Origin: Amblyornis subalaris
Lineage: Eukaryota; Chordata; Aves; Passeriformes; Ptilonorhynchidae
DNA: 64,000 nt
Direction of reading: 5' to 3'
Assembly: GCA_018881555.1 (NCBI GenBank)
Contig: JACAXG010000012.1
Span: 4,886,087-4,950,086, forward strand
Shown here: one piece after another, positions 40,001 to 55,000 of the stretch
Position numbering within the stretch: position 1 is the first letter of the stretch
Layout: each line of letters opens with the position of its first letter
The notes under the pieces: model-generated
The model's input: only the letters and a program-made list of their open reading frames with translations
What the model was told of the DNA's origin: nothing
Database searches by the model: none
Program-made: the position numbers and the translations under genes

Positions 40001-43000
40001 GAAAGCTGTTTAATGCAATACTGCATCAGCTTAGAGCTATCCTGAGCGGTGGAATCCTTTAGCTTAGTCTAGTCAGTTGCTTCTATTTTTAGTACAGTTA
40101 TTCCTATTTAATGATTATTTTAAAATTATATCTCATTCTGAGATGTATAATAAAAAAAGTTTCTTCTGTGTTGATAGGAAATTTATCTGTAAAAACTTTC
40201 AATATACCTTTTTAGTTTTGCCCTGAGATCCCCTTCAACAACTTCTTTCTTTCTTTCTTCAACTTGTAGATTTACACTCCTCTCGATTTCACCATGTTGG
40301 TTAAAAGCTACACATTTGTACATGCCAGAATCAGTTTTTATTGTGTCCTTTATTTCTAGTTTGGCTTCATCTCCTCTCTGCTGGATTATAATACGGCCTC
40401 CCTGGTTGAGTTGTCTCCATTTTCCCTTCATCCACTTAACATTTGGAATTGGATCTCCTCCAACTTTTGCAATAAATGTTGCAACAGTCTCTGCAGAAAG
40501 ACGCAAATGAGGAAGCTAAGTCTTTCCAGCTGTTTGTGACAGTGGGACAACCTCAAACAAAAGGTGTAGGCAAATAGAAAGCAATTTTGAAAAGAGTTCT
40601 TACTTTCCATGACTTTGATACTCTGAGGCTCTGACACAAAATAAAGTTTGCCTTCCACTTCTGCTTTCTTAGCTGCTGGTGCAGCTGCCGGTTTTTCTAA
40701 AAGAACAGAGTCAAACAGTTATAACAGATGGTTTCATGTAATAGTTCATGTTCATGCATGTTGATGCTTCTGAAGGAATTGCAAAAAATAAATTGATTCC
40801 TGAGATGGAGCAAAATACTATGCAAGAGATAAAAATGGAAAATACTTTAATATTGTTTTAATCAATTTGTACTTTACTTTCCAGATGAAACCGAACAAAG
40901 TGGGCCTATTATGCTGTTTATTTACTTCAGTCAAGCCATTTATACACTCCATAGATGCAAATTCATAGATGGATATGCTAAAAAACCTCATTTTCTGAAA
41001 TGGATAAGTCTTTAGTGAGATATTGTCTCTTCAGTCTGTTTCTGGATATTATGCCCTAAGAGTTACTTACATTTTTTATCAGTGATCTTTTAAATTATCT
41101 TTTTTATCTTTTACATAGTTCTTAGCCTAGTGGCTACTCCTGTAGTGAAAAAGAGGCTGTTTGTACATGCTGCTGGACCCCTGTGTCTTGGATGCAATGG
41201 TAAAGCAAGATCTACGTGGAAGGACTCATGTTTAGACTCTATTTACTTTCAGCTCAAAGGTCAAAATATCTTAGAGCTGTAACAGTCTTGAAACAATTAG
41301 CCTTTAAGGCCATATGTGCAATTAAATTCCTTCTGTATTTTTCTTTATTAAACACCACTGTTCACATGCTTTCCACAAAACATGCATGTCCAGGTAATTT
41401 CACTCATTTAGCTTGCATTTCTCTTAAATTTGGTGTTTAGATTTAGAAAATAAATTCTTAATCTTTTTGGTAAGAATATACTATTGATTTGACACTGATC
41501 TCTCACCATTTATGTCACTATTGATACATAAATTATTTTTAAATATTCTGTTTTACCAGATTCTAGAGTTTTACAAAGAACTAAAAGTAAATAATTGTTT
41601 CTTATTAGTTTATTAACTTTTTTGTTCCACAGGAAACAAAGTGGGATAGAATTCTGGTTGACATTTTCATCATATGCCTTAATTTTGTCCATGTTACTAT
41701 ACCTTTAACTGTCACTTTAGATTTGCAAGTGTCAGTGCCAGCTGCATTTGAAGCTTTGCATACATATTCTCCTGAATCTGATTTGGTAACTGCAGAAAGT
41801 TCTAGAAGAGCTACTCCGTTAGCAAAGCTGAAGTTGCATCTGTCTGAAGCTCTTATTTCTCTTCCTGCCTTCAGCCACTGAATCCGGATTGGCTGCGACC
41901 CCTGGACATGACAGCTAAGCTGTAGAGTATCACCTTCCTCTGTTGCTGCTGACTGAAGAGGCTGGTCAAAAACTGGAGGCTTTTTAGGTTCTGGAATATG
42001 AAAACGCTTGAGTGAATACTCGGGAAAGTATGATCGAGGATATAAGAGAAAGAGATACATCTGATTCCTAAGAAGGCAGTGGCAAGGAAAGGAAAAGGAT
42101 AAACAGAAGTCTGGAAATGTCAATCATAATGTTAGAAAACGGAATAAATATCAAGAGAGCATGACAGCATGTTTCCTATGCAAACATGCAAGAAATATCT
42201 TTATCCCCTCAGCAAGAACCTTTACATGCAGAAAATAGTATGAGAACTAAAGCACTATTAGGCTGCAAAACTATATAAGAATCTTTAAAGAAATAAACAT
42301 TCAATCTCCTGCAAGACTATTACGATGAAGTGTCATACTACCACAACACACTGTCAACAGCACCTAAGCTTAGATTTAATTGCACAAACCCCCTGTTACT
42401 CCATGGAAAGAGGATGATTAAAACTTGAACAGAAATGTAACAAAGATTTCAATGGTCACTTTAAATCAGTCATAGCAAATACTGAAAAAGAAGCTTCTCT
42501 CTGAAAAAATAATGTTTTCTTTTAATCACAAAACGAAAAGAATTTCTTGATTTTGTGGTTTAACTAAGTTTTACTATGTCTATCTCAGGACAAATCAGTG
42601 CTGTTAAGGTAAGCAAAACCAGCTCTTAAGAGAGAAGCTATATATTTGCAGCTAAATAAAACAAAGAAAAGCAAGAAGCAAAGAAAAATAAGACTTCAAC
42701 CAACCTCTGATAACAACAGAAGATGTACTCAACACGCTTCCTGCTTCATTGGACACTTTACAGGTATATAAACCAGCATCTGATTGCTCTACAGTCTTTA
42801 TAAGCAAAAGCAAGGTATTGTTTTTGAAAGATATTTCACAGTGAGCACTTGAATGAACTTCCTGATTGTTTTTATACCAAGCAACAGTCAAAGGCTGAGA
42901 GCCAGAAACACGACCCTCAAGTTTAAGTTCATTCCCTTCTGTTTCTTCTACTGCTTCAGACAGTTTCTTAGTAAAAGTAGGTGGAGTTTTTCGTTCTGTA

Positions 43001-46000
43001 AAAAAAAAGAACATAAATTCCATGAATCTGTCTTGAGATGAAAAATTCTAAAGACAATGTTTCAAGAAAAATTTGAACGTTAGAAAAATGATATTTACTC
43101 TCATTTAAACCAGAGATATTTTTAAACTGAAATTATGCTAAGATAAACAGCAGGAGTCTTGCTCTTACAGTCACTTTCACAGTGGATTTTCCTGTTTGAA
43201 GAAAAATTCTTTTATGTTGATCCAAGTCAACCACCATTTAAAAAACCCTGAAGAGTTTTGTTAAGTTCTTAAGAAAGAAATAGGCCAGAGCCTATTAAGA
43301 AAGAAGGCCAAAGGAAATGTTTCACTTCTCCTTCCATTGTTGTTAGTGACCCTTCCCAATTCCCTTACAAGATTCATAGATATCTCCAGATAGGTACTTT
43401 CCGGATACATCTCAGAAGACTTCTCAAAGTTATCTTGCAGTAGTAAGGCTGACTTCCTTTATAATTGAAGGAAAAAAAATGTAAACACAATGTATTATCT
43501 ACTCAGTACCTTTAACAGTCAGTTGAGCTGTGCAAGAGTCTTTTCCAACTTCATTGCTAGCATAGCATGTATATGTCCCAGAATCTCCCCTGTCAACTCT
43601 CAAGATGGTCAAATGGGCTGTGTTGTCTACATAACTGATCTGATAGTTTCTTCCTGTTCTAATTTCTTGGTTGTCTTTTGCCCAAGTGACTCTAATAGGC
43701 TGTGTTCCAGAAACGTGACACTCAAAATCAGCACTTTCTCCAATAATGCCATCCACAGGTGTAACTGGGATGTCAAAGAATGGAGGAGTCTTCCCTTCTG
43801 AAGAGTGAAAGAAATAAACAAAACATCACTTCAAAATCTCAATTTACTTTAAAACTCTGTGAAATAAGTATCTCTTGTACAGTATTAAATCCATATAAAA
43901 AGCAAAACTTCATTTTAAGATATTTCCATTAAATATTTCACAGCCCACCGACCTGTAAGGACAAGCCTGCCACTAGAAGAAGCAGTCCCAATAGCATTGA
44001 CAGCTGTGCAGGTGTATTGCCCAATAAGGCTCCTATCTGTCTTCAGAATCTGCAGAGTTGCTACATTATCTACAAAGGATGTGTGAACATTGTAGTCCTC
44101 TTTTACATGCACACCATCTTTAAACCAAGATACTTCGATAGGTTCTGAGCCAGCAATGCCGCAGTCAAACACAACTGGTAAGCCAACAGTTTCATGAACA
44201 TCTCTTAATTTTCGTGTAAAAGAAGGAGGAAGTTTACGCTCTGTAAGAAAACAAGTATTGTACAGTGAGGTNTTTCAGAAGATATGCACCTATTACTGTA
44301 CTCATCAATAATCACTGCCTGATATACTCTAGGGTATGGTGGATTTTTGCTCACAACTTCTGATTGAAAATATGATTTAGCATATCATTTATTTTGAAGC
44401 TGATGTAAAGAGCCCTGTGGGTATGGTTGCTGGAAAAGAGGTAATCATTCTGCTCCCACTTACACCCAGTGAGCCTCAGGACTGCTAATGCTGGAAACAA
44501 TCAAAGCAATATCCTGAATAGGGAAGGAAGATGCAGAAGCTTGTAACACTACAGAAGAGCTGTGGTCACTAAGTGATGTATTTCGATTAGCTTTACTGTC
44601 AGGCTTTTGTTAGTAGAAGACAGTGCCACAGGGTATCTTAGACATCAAGAAACAGTAAAGTGTTTTATGAGTAAGAGGCAATTGTTGCTTTTCAAAATAC
44701 CAAAGCATACTTAAGAAAAATAGGCCATTTCCCTATTTTTAAAACTGAAATATTCACCTTGAACTGTAAGCAAGGATGATGAAGCAGCCTCCCCAACAGT
44801 GTTCTCTACTTTGCAGATGTACTCCCCACTGTCACTACTGTCTACCTGGCTGAAAACCAGAGTAGCAATTTGGTTCTTAAAGTGCATTTTCATAGTAGCA
44901 GTTCCTCTCAGCTTTGTCTCGCCTTTGTACCATGATACAATCATTTCTGGTGTTCCAGCAACCTGGCACTGTAAGGATGCAGAATCCCCAACAGTCACCT
45001 GCACTGGCTCCAAGGGTGTAATGAAGTAAGGTGGTTCTGAAGGACAAAGACACACCATTAGCATAAAAAGATATTGCATGATGACCATTAGCAATTCAAA
45101 TAACAGTTGATGAAGTGTGGTGGCTTGACGCACCTAGTATTGAGATTGTACCATGGCAATTATCTTTCCCAGAATCATTCTCAATATGACAAGAATATTG
45201 CCCCTGATCTTCTAGTTTGCAGCTAGGAATTTCCAGTATGGCAGATGTTTCTGTAGTGGTGATGCTACACTTTTCAGAGTGCGTTATTTTCACTCCATTT
45301 TTCTTCCATGTCACTGAAATTGGTGGAGTACCCATATATGTGCATTCCAAGATTAAATTTTTCCCTTTTTCTACACTTAAATCATTGACCTTCTTCACAA
45401 ATTTGGCGGGTTCTATAATGAACAATGGGAAGAAAACAAATTAAATAAAGCCAAGAGATCATCTTTAGAAGCATAAGAAGCAGTAGTCTGGGGACAAACC
45501 TTTGACAAAAAGATGTGTTGTGCAAGAAATTTTCCCTGCCTCGTTAGAGACCTGGCAGGTATAGTCTCCACTCTCAAGTGGATGTACATCAAACAGCTCC
45601 AGTTCTGCAACTGAATCTTGCAAGGTGATATTGCATCTGTGTCCTGGTGCTAGCTCAACACTGCCTCTGAACCATTTAACTTCCAATGGAGGGGAACCTT
45701 TTATGATACTAGTAAAAGTTATGTTTGCCCCAGATAAAACATCCAGTGGTTCAGGTTTCTTCACGAAAGATGGTGGTTCTAAGCACACAAATAAAACAGA
45801 CAGAGAAGAACATTTGAACTTCTTTTGAAGAGAACAGTAATCAGAAATATGCAACAAAGCAAAAAATGAAATCTTTCTGAAAATAAATTTGGGCCCTCTG
45901 ACTCTGGCTTCTTACTGATACTGACCTCTAACACTCAAAAATGTGCTGCATTCATCAGACCCAGCTACGTTAGTAGCTGTGCACAAATATGTTCCCATAT

Positions 46001-49000
46001 CAGACTCCTGAAGTCCATTCACTTTCAGAGAGCAGGTATTGTCTGTAAGAGTAGCCTGATACTTTTCTCCACTGGTAATTTCTTGTCCATCATGAAACCA
46101 GGAAACAAGAATAGGTGGTGACCCATAAACTTTGCACTCCAGTACAGCAGAAGAACCCAGCTGACCATATGTTTCTTTCAGTTTTCTTGTAAAAGAAGGA
46201 GGTATAATACGATCTGCAAAAATAAATTTTGTTTATTTTGTTTCAAAATAAAAATAAAAATAAAAATTACCATACAGGGTTCTTAAAATGCAGGAAGTTC
46301 TCCATGCATAATAAAATTAGTGACTTTTCTTTTGGTGTATCTGCTTTAGCAACCTACTCGGACACATCTAAGCATTTGAAAAATAGATAGTTAATGGTTA
46401 TGGATATACTCGAACTTTCATTCACCATCTTATAAATAAAAGGAACACCTTTTATTTTTGCCATCCTTTTTCATAAGCAATAGTACTGCACCAGCTGTCT
46501 AAGATGACATGTAGATTAAAGTTGAAGAAATCAAGTCCTTTCAATAATTCCTGCCCCTCAGAATTTAGGTAGGCTTCTATTCTTGATGTCTGTCAAAGTG
46601 GCATGCCAAGTACTCCTAAGATTATGCAAGTCTCTTAGGTTGCCAATCACAATAACCACTTTGTTATCTGAAGGCTTTGTAAAGGAACTAGAGGATCAGG
46701 TGTGACTCAACAAGAGTAGTCAACTAACCTGAAACGTGCACTGAAGCTGCGCAGCTGCTTTTACCAACACTGTTTTTCACCTCAAAAGTATATTCTCCAC
46801 TGTCTTCTAGTGTTGCATTGAGGATCTTAAGCCCAGATACTTTGTTGAAGAAACTGATTTTATATTTATGGTCAGTGGACAGTTCATTACCATCCTTAAA
46901 CCACCTAGCAGTAAGCTCTGGTGTGCCATCTACTGTGCATTCCAGAGTACAAGAGTCTCCAGCTGTAACTTTGACTGGGCCTGGCTTCTCTACAATGACT
47001 GCCGGTTCTGCAATGAAATGCAAGTCAGAAAAATTTTTAAAACAACAACGCAATAGTTATTATTACAATTAAAATTTAAATTTTAAAGCACCTTAAAACA
47101 CATTGTGTTTTTTAATCTCGTGCTACCAACCTAGCACTTTCAGCATGGCAAAGCATTCCTGAACTCCAGCATCATTTTTTATCTGACAAATGTATTTCCC
47201 AGCGTTGGTTGGTTCTGCATTTCCAATCCGCACAGTTGCAAGGTTTTCTGAATAGGAGATCCAAAGATTATCACTTTCTCTAATGATTTCCCCTTTGTCT
47301 TTTAACCACAGAACAGAAATGGGCTGTGATCCTTTTACTGCAGCCTGCAGTTCAATCGACTCCCCAACTACGACAGTGAGATCGCTCAACTTCTTCACAA
47401 AGGTTGGTGGTGCTATTTAAGAGAAGATATTTAACGGTAAAATAACCAGGAACGGAAAAGTAGGAAAAGAATGACAGGAACAAAGAAATGCCAAGAAGAT
47501 GCCAATCTTTGTACAAACCTCTGAGTGTTACAGAGCCAATACAGGAGTCGCTTCCCACATCATTTACAGCTTTACAGTGATATTCACCAACATCTGCAGT
47601 ATCCACACTGAGAATGTGAATACTAGATGTGTAGTTCTCAGACATGACCTTATACTTCTTGCTGCTCCGAATTTCTCGTTTGTCTTTATACCATGAAATC
47701 TGGAATGGAGGAGTGCCCTGAAGCTCACACTCCAGATGAATATCAGACCCTTTCAAGGTCTCGACTGGATGGGGCTTCTTGGTAAAAGTGGGGGGTGCTG
47801 GAAAAAAGAAACATGAGTTATCATTTGTGTTATTTGAGCAAAAGAGATTAAAGAGGACAGAAGATTCAAGTAAATGTGCTGATGCTGAATAGCAAAGACA
47901 AACAATAGATAAGAAAGATCCGCCACAGAGATCAGAGACAGACAAGAGATTTGCCATCTAGTCAGACAGGTTTTGGCCTCTCTGACTAAAGAAAGTGGGA
48001 TTTAAGAGCTTTTCCCAAAGGAGGACGCTTACAGTTAGAAAGGGAAGGAAAGAGCTGAGATTCTGACCTTTTACTCTCAGTGAAGTACTGGTGCTTGCAC
48101 TACCTGCTGGATTCCGAGCTTCACAAGTGTAGTCACCACTGTCTTCAACACTGAGGTTGTGCATTTCAATGACTGCCACTGAGTCCACAAAGGACATTCT
48201 GTATTTTTCACTGGGATGGATTTCACTTTCACCTTTGTACCACGTGACTTTGATTTCTGGAGATCCACCTATTTTGCACTCATACTTTGTGGAATCGTGC
48301 TGTTTCACAAGTTTTGAGGAGTCTAGCTTCTTAATAAACCTTGGTGGTTCTGGAAAGCCAAAAAGGGGAGATGATGCTTTAAACTGCACTAATTCTCTGA
48401 ATAAGGAGAGAGATACATAACTGAAACTGTAAACTTTAGGGACTTAAGCAAAAATTCTGATTTTGCAATTTCTATGTAATTTTTCTAGATGATTTTAAAT
48501 TGGTCCAAAATCTAGATTAAGAAGCAAACAAGTTCTCTATATGCATTTCAGTTACTTTCTCCTTACTTTATTGACCCACTGTACCTCTCCTTGTATGTAT
48601 TCACTACAGATCAGTTGACATGTGTGGTTTCTTTATGAAATATCCTCTTGTAATACGTGAGTAATTGAAATGCCTGATGGAAATGCAAGAATCCAACTGT
48701 TCATGCAAGAAATATTATTAAAAGCATTTATGTTGAGCATTATAGCAACTGCTTTATATCCGAACATGTGATTAATTACTAGTAGTCAATAAATGCATTA
48801 TAATCTTTCACACATTTAATGCAAAACCAAATGTTGCATATAAGGAATAAAAGTTAAGGAGCTTAGGTAGCAAACAAAAGAGCTTAGAAATAATCATGCT
48901 GAGAAGAATTATGAGATGGCTGGTATTATAGAAATTGCTATTAAATGTCCTATGACTGAAAAGTAAAACAGATAGTTACATTTTGTTCCTTAATGAGAGG

Positions 49001-52000
49001 AAAGGAGTGGAAGTTTGACACTTTTCATCAAAAGTACCATATGGATAATTAGAATCACAAGACTGAATGCTCAGAGATCAAAGACATAACTAGTAAAACC
49101 AAGAGGTGGTAATGTGGGCGCAAGAAACAAATCTCTCTGCAAAACAGGATGAAGTGTCTCTTTGTGTAACTGTCTGTAAAGTGTCAGAAGATTATCTAAT
49201 TTATTGTGGGATATTTCAACCTGTGGGACAGTTGCAGAACATCCTGTGTTGTTAGAAACAAAACTTCCTGAGTTTCTAAAAATAGAAATGAAGGTTTGTT
49301 AACATCAGGACTCTTGGAACATTAGTAATTTACTATCAGATTTCACTTTGAGAAAGAGTTGATTATCTATCTGCATACTAACAGTTGCTGAGTAGTCACG
49401 CTGATTCCACTCCTTTCAGAAAATGAGGGTATACATGTTAGTAAGGTGTATATATTTAGAATCTAAAGCAGTTCTAGAACATAAAACAATTGTTAAAACT
49501 ACAGATTGGGAACATTAGATGTTAGAGTGAGAAAGTTAATAAAAAGCTGTGAGGTTTTCAAGGTCAATTAAATGAAAGATCTTAATTCTACAAACAAAAG
49601 GCTGCATGTCATAGAAGTGAGACAGCATATGCTCAAATTAAACACATGCAAATCAATGCACCCAAAGAGATTGCCCTTTCAAGCTCTAAAGAAATTGGCT
49701 GAAAACAATGAACATCACTAATTTTACAGCCCTGTAAAAATTCTAAAGAACTCAAGGGAGTGTCAGTAAATTTAGGATGAAAAAAATAAAATAATAACAC
49801 TGAAAAAAGCCCTCAGGATTTTATGAATAAAAATTTGAAGAGTAAGAAAATAAAAAAGGTCAGTTGGGATCATTTTATGAATGGTAACTCTGGTCAAATA
49901 AACCTTTTAGCAATTATATATTTAATAATAAACAGAATTATGATTGTGGTGGAAAGAAGCTTTGGATCTTTTAAAGAAATTAGATTTCTTGCTGCAATCT
50001 TTCAATGCATTTTGTAAGTCAAGCTACATAATAGAGCATGCCTACTTATTACTGAATCCAGGTAATTCAGTCTTACACACTCTTCCCACTCCCACCAAGA
50101 AAAATCCTTATGGCTAGAATACACTTGATATATATAAAATATTTGACAAGTAATTAATACAAAATCTTGCTACTGGTAGTTCAGGTTCCTCTGTTATTTG
50201 TCTTAGAGAGTAAAAGGATTTAGTCTTGAAATAATGCAGCCCCCTCCCCCCTGCCCCCCAATTCATACAGAGGAAAGAGAGACAAAAAAAAAAAATGAGG
50301 AAAGGAAGCGCTAAACCAAGCGCTTTAACTCAAGCATAATCCAAGCAGTGTCTGTTACATTTCTTGTTTTATAAAATCAGTAGGAATGAGATATCCGGAA
50401 CAGCTATAAATATGGTCCCACCTACATTGAGGAAATTGCACTAATATACAAGTGTCACTTGTACCAAGACACTCTGATCCATTCATAAATTTAGATTTCC
50501 CTTTTAGATTCACACACTAGGTGGAGAAGTGAAGTGATGGGTGGAAAGGATATTTGTCACCAAGTCTTCTCTCAGATCCTCCAATTTACTGTTTAGAACA
50601 GCAATTTTCAATGTTTTCAGTCTGTGAAAGAGCAAAACTATTTGCAGGAGCTGCACATGCAGTAAAAACACTTTTAAGTCGCATAAGTGAACTGAGTTTC
50701 TCTCAGTTTCCTTTCTGTCCCCTGGGCAATCTAGTGACTGTCACTGCTGGAGAAAGACTTTATAAAGACAGATTTTGCTGGCCAGCAAGACCATTCATAA
50801 AGGCGCAACAGGGTACTAAGTGAGAGTTAATGTTTCAATGGAAGAATCCCATTGATAAGAAAAATCAGGTACTATACCAGATCGGAAGAAATACGAGTAA
50901 GTATTTAAGTATTACAATAATATTTAAGTGAAATAAGACATCTCAGTGTAACCTCTTGCAAAGATTGTTAGTTGCACACATCTGCATTCAGGACTGTGTT
51001 TTCCAGGTGTCTGCATTGCAAAGAAAAGCCTCATAAACACTAAAGCCTGCAGCAATACCTTGTACAGCCAGCTGAGCTGCGCACGCGTCCTTTCCAACAC
51101 TGTTGCTGGCAGTACATGTGTAGAGTCCAGCATCCCCTTTACCAACTTTTAGGACTGTCAAGCTGGCTGTGTTTTCCACCAGTGTCATTTTGTAGTTGCC
51201 ACCTGGACGAATCTCTCTGTTGTCTCTCGTCCAAGTAATCCTCATGGGAGCAGAACCAGTCACGTGGCACTTAAAGGTTGCCCTTTCCCCTAGTGCCACA
51301 TCAAGAGATACTGGCTTGATGTCAAAGAAGGGAGGTTGTAGGTGTTCTGCAAAGAGGAAAGTACGGCAAAGCTCACCACCAAGCCCTCACCACGCCATGC
51401 CCATTGTCCCTGGACACCATACAATGGGTAGAGTGGGAAAAAGGGTGGAGAAATAAAAGAGCAAAGACATACAAAAGATTTTCATTAAAGTGTGAGCTAC
51501 AAACCTGTGAGGAGAAGTTTGGCACTGGAAGAGGCAGTCCCCAGAGCATTTTGGGCTGAGCAAGTGTATTGGCCACAGTAAGCCATACTAGTTTCCAAGA
51601 TCTGTAGAGTTGCAACATTATTGAAGAAGGCTGATTGCATGTTATCACTGTCGCTTAAGAGAACCCCATCCTTGTACCAAGACACCTGGATAGGCTCTGA
51701 GCCAGTTATGCGGCAATCAAATGTGACTGGGGCACCAACCACCTCCTGAATATCTTTTAGTTTTCTGGTGAATGTAGGGGGAAGTTGACGTTCTGCAAAA
51801 CAATAATAATCACCACTGTCAGTAGGAGGCCAACCTAGAATTATCTTTGAAATTAATAAAAACCCCTTTCTGCAGACAACAAAGAGTTCCCACAAACTAC
51901 CCCAGAAAAGAGCGGCCCTTGGCCCATCACCTTTAACAACAAGCAAAGCTGTGGAGGTGGCAAAGCCGATGCTATTTTCTGCTTTGCAGATATATTCTCC

Positions 52001-55000
52001 AATGTTGCTGTCCTCTACAGTGGAGAATGCCAGTGTTGCCACATTGTTCTTGAAGTGCATTTTGTAAGCCTGTGTTGACCTGAGCTTGGTGTCATCTTTG
52101 TACCAGGACACCTTGATTTCTGGTGAACCACCAATCTGGCATTTTAAGATCAATGGCTCGCCAACCTTCACCTCCACACGGTCCAGGTGCGTGACAAAGT
52201 AGGGTGGTTCTAGGGAAGGACAGAGCATCGTGAGCAGAGGCAGAGCATCACTGGGGTGCATTAGGGGGATCAGGGGTGATAAATACCTAAGATGGATACA
52301 AGGCTGTGGCAAACGTCCCCACCCGCCTCATTTGCCACCTCACAGGTATATTCGCCTTCATCATTCTTCGTGCTGTTGAAGATTTCAAGAATCCCAGACT
52401 TTTCAGTAGTTGTAACAGTGCAGCGTGGAGACTGAGCAATGGGCATGCCATTTCTTTTCCAGGTGACAGAGATGGGAGGGGTGCCAATATAGCTGCTTTC
52501 CAGCACAATGGACTTCCCCTGCTCTACACTGAAATCACTTAGTTTCTTGACAAAGACTGCAGGCTCTGTGGGGAGGTATAAATCAATAGTGAGGGGGACA
52601 GATGAGGAAGAGCTGCAGGCAGACAGTGAATGAAGATAATTGTGCATACATGCACACACCCAAACACACCTTTCACGAAGAGCTGTGTTGTACATGAGGC
52701 ACTGCCAGCATCGTTTGTGACTACACAGGCATAGTCCCCGCTGTGGCCTGGCTCCACGTTGTACAGCTGCAGCTGTGCCACAGACTCACTGAGAGAGATG
52801 GAGCAGTTGCTGTCCGGCACCAGCTCCCTGATGCCTCGGAACCAGGTCACTTTGAAGGGAGTACTGCCCTTGATGTAGCTGGTGAATGTCACACTTGATC
52901 CAGGCAAAACTTCCTGGGGATCGGGTGTCTTCACAAAAGAAGGTGGTTCTAAGGATCATGCAAAGAAATGAAAGAGGGAGAAAGATGTTAATAGGAGGGT
53001 CTCCATGGGGAGGAAAACGAGCAGATTTGAGTCAAAGAAAAAGAAACCATGGGAAAAAACCCAAACCAAACAAACCATGAAAAAGAAACCATGGGAAACC
53101 AGAGGCAAGAAAGAGAAGAGGGAAGAAGAATTCTGGTGAAGTGTGGTAGTATCCTTCCACTGACCTTGTACAGTCAAGAAGGCACTGCATTCATCAGATC
53201 CAGCCACATTGGCTGCCACACATGTATATGACCCTGTATCNGTGATATCCAGGGCATTCAACTTCAAAGCACAAACATTATCCAAGAATGAGATTTCATA
53301 TTTTTCTCCACTAACGATCTCATTCCCATCTTGAAACCAGGACACAGATATGGGGGATGTGCCAGACACTTTGCATTCCAGCAGCACAGAGGATCCCAGC
53401 ACCCCATTTGTTTCCTTTAGTTTTCTTGAGAATGAAGGAGGAACAAGGCGATCTAAGTAGGACAGGGCAGAAGAACAGGAAGAGAAGTGTTGAGGTTCCT
53501 TTCAATGCAAAATAAAGGGGGAAAAATAAAAGCTTCCTTTAAAGACAAGTNTGAACAACGAAGACATAGAGCTGACCTGAAACATCAACTGAAGAAGTGC
53601 AGCTGCTGTCCCCCACTTCATTGTGAACCTCAAAAGTATACAAGCCCCTGTCTCCTCTGTCTGCAGAAAAGACTTTTAAAGTGGATATATTGTCGAAAAA
53701 GGTAATTTGGTATTTGCGGTCACTCTTTAGTTCTCTGCCATCTTTGTACCACTTGGTGATAAGTTCAGGTGTTCCTCCTACTTTGCACTCCAAGGTAAAA
53801 GGATTGCCAGCCATTACTGTGATTGGCTCAGTCTTCTCTAAGATGACTGCTGGTTCTGAAATAGGAAGGGAGGGGTCTGTGTGTCACAGGGAAATCTACT
53901 CGCAAACTCATGAGCACAGGATATAAGCAGAAGGCAAAGGCTGGCAGAGGCAATTGTGCAAGCTGTAAGATAGAGTACCTACATTGGAGTAGGCTATACC
54001 CACCTAGGACCTGTAAAAAGGCAGAGCACTCCCGCATGCCAGCATCATTTTTGATCTGACAGATGTACTTTCCAACATCAGTTCCCTCTGCACTGGCAAT
54101 CTCAAGAGTTGCAATGTTGTCCATAAACCACATTTGAACATTTTCACTCTCCCTAATAACTTCACCCTTATCCTTGAGCCAGACAACAGAAATTGGTGGG
54201 GATCCTTCCACCACTGCCTGCAGGGCTGTTGGCTCCCCGATGAAGATTGCAGTGTCACTCAGCTTCTTGGCAAACCGTGGGGGTTCTGATGACAAAAACA
54301 AGGAGGCAGAGGACAGTTAATCATACATGCTTGCTTGGAGGAAGGACAGCCAGGAGATCAAGAAAAGAGGGCAGTGATGTTGATCCTCTAGCATACAAAC
54401 CTTTGAATTTCACTGGGCAGGTGCAAGTGTCGCTTCCCACCTCATTCATAGCTTTGCATTGATATTCTCCAGTATCTTGAGATTCCAGATTGAGAATATG
54501 GAGACTGGCAACGGAGTGCTTTGCTGTCACCTTGAACTTCTTGCTGCTCCTGACCTGTCTCCGGTCCTTGAACCAAGCCACCTCAAAGGGTGGGGTCCCT
54601 GCTATCTCGCACTGAAGGATAACATCTGAGCCTTTAAGAGTGTCCACAGGGCTTGGCACTTTGCTAAAAACAGGTGGTTCTATAAAAAAAGAATAACATC
54701 ATAATGTATGAGCCTGCTTCTCTGGGTGGGTTTCTAGGTAGTAGCAGGAGGCAACATATTCAGGAAGGCAGCCTACGCTTATAATTGTAAACACATATTT
54801 AGCTTTTAAATATGTGGCCTCACATCTAAAAAATCCCAGCACTCAGAGTCCAAAGGGCAGAATATATGATACTTCTGCACCTGTTTGGAGTCAGCGCTCA
54901 GTGTCCTTCCCCAAAAGCCACTCTGTCTGCTCTCCAGGATCACATTCCAGCTATCTCCCCTGCTCNTTCTAGTCTTGAAAGCTACAATCAGTAAAGATCA

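Larger units (their letters stand above)
43510..48349 (-). repeat. third ten-domain Ig super-repeat (Ig 27-36)
   Basis: Exon lengths in codons, gene order: 94, 93, 94, 93, 96, 93, 93, 93, 96, 96. Linker starts in the same order as the other two copies (EPP, APP, APP, EPA, DRI, EPP, EPA, EPP, ERK, EGK). Confidence 0.92.
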
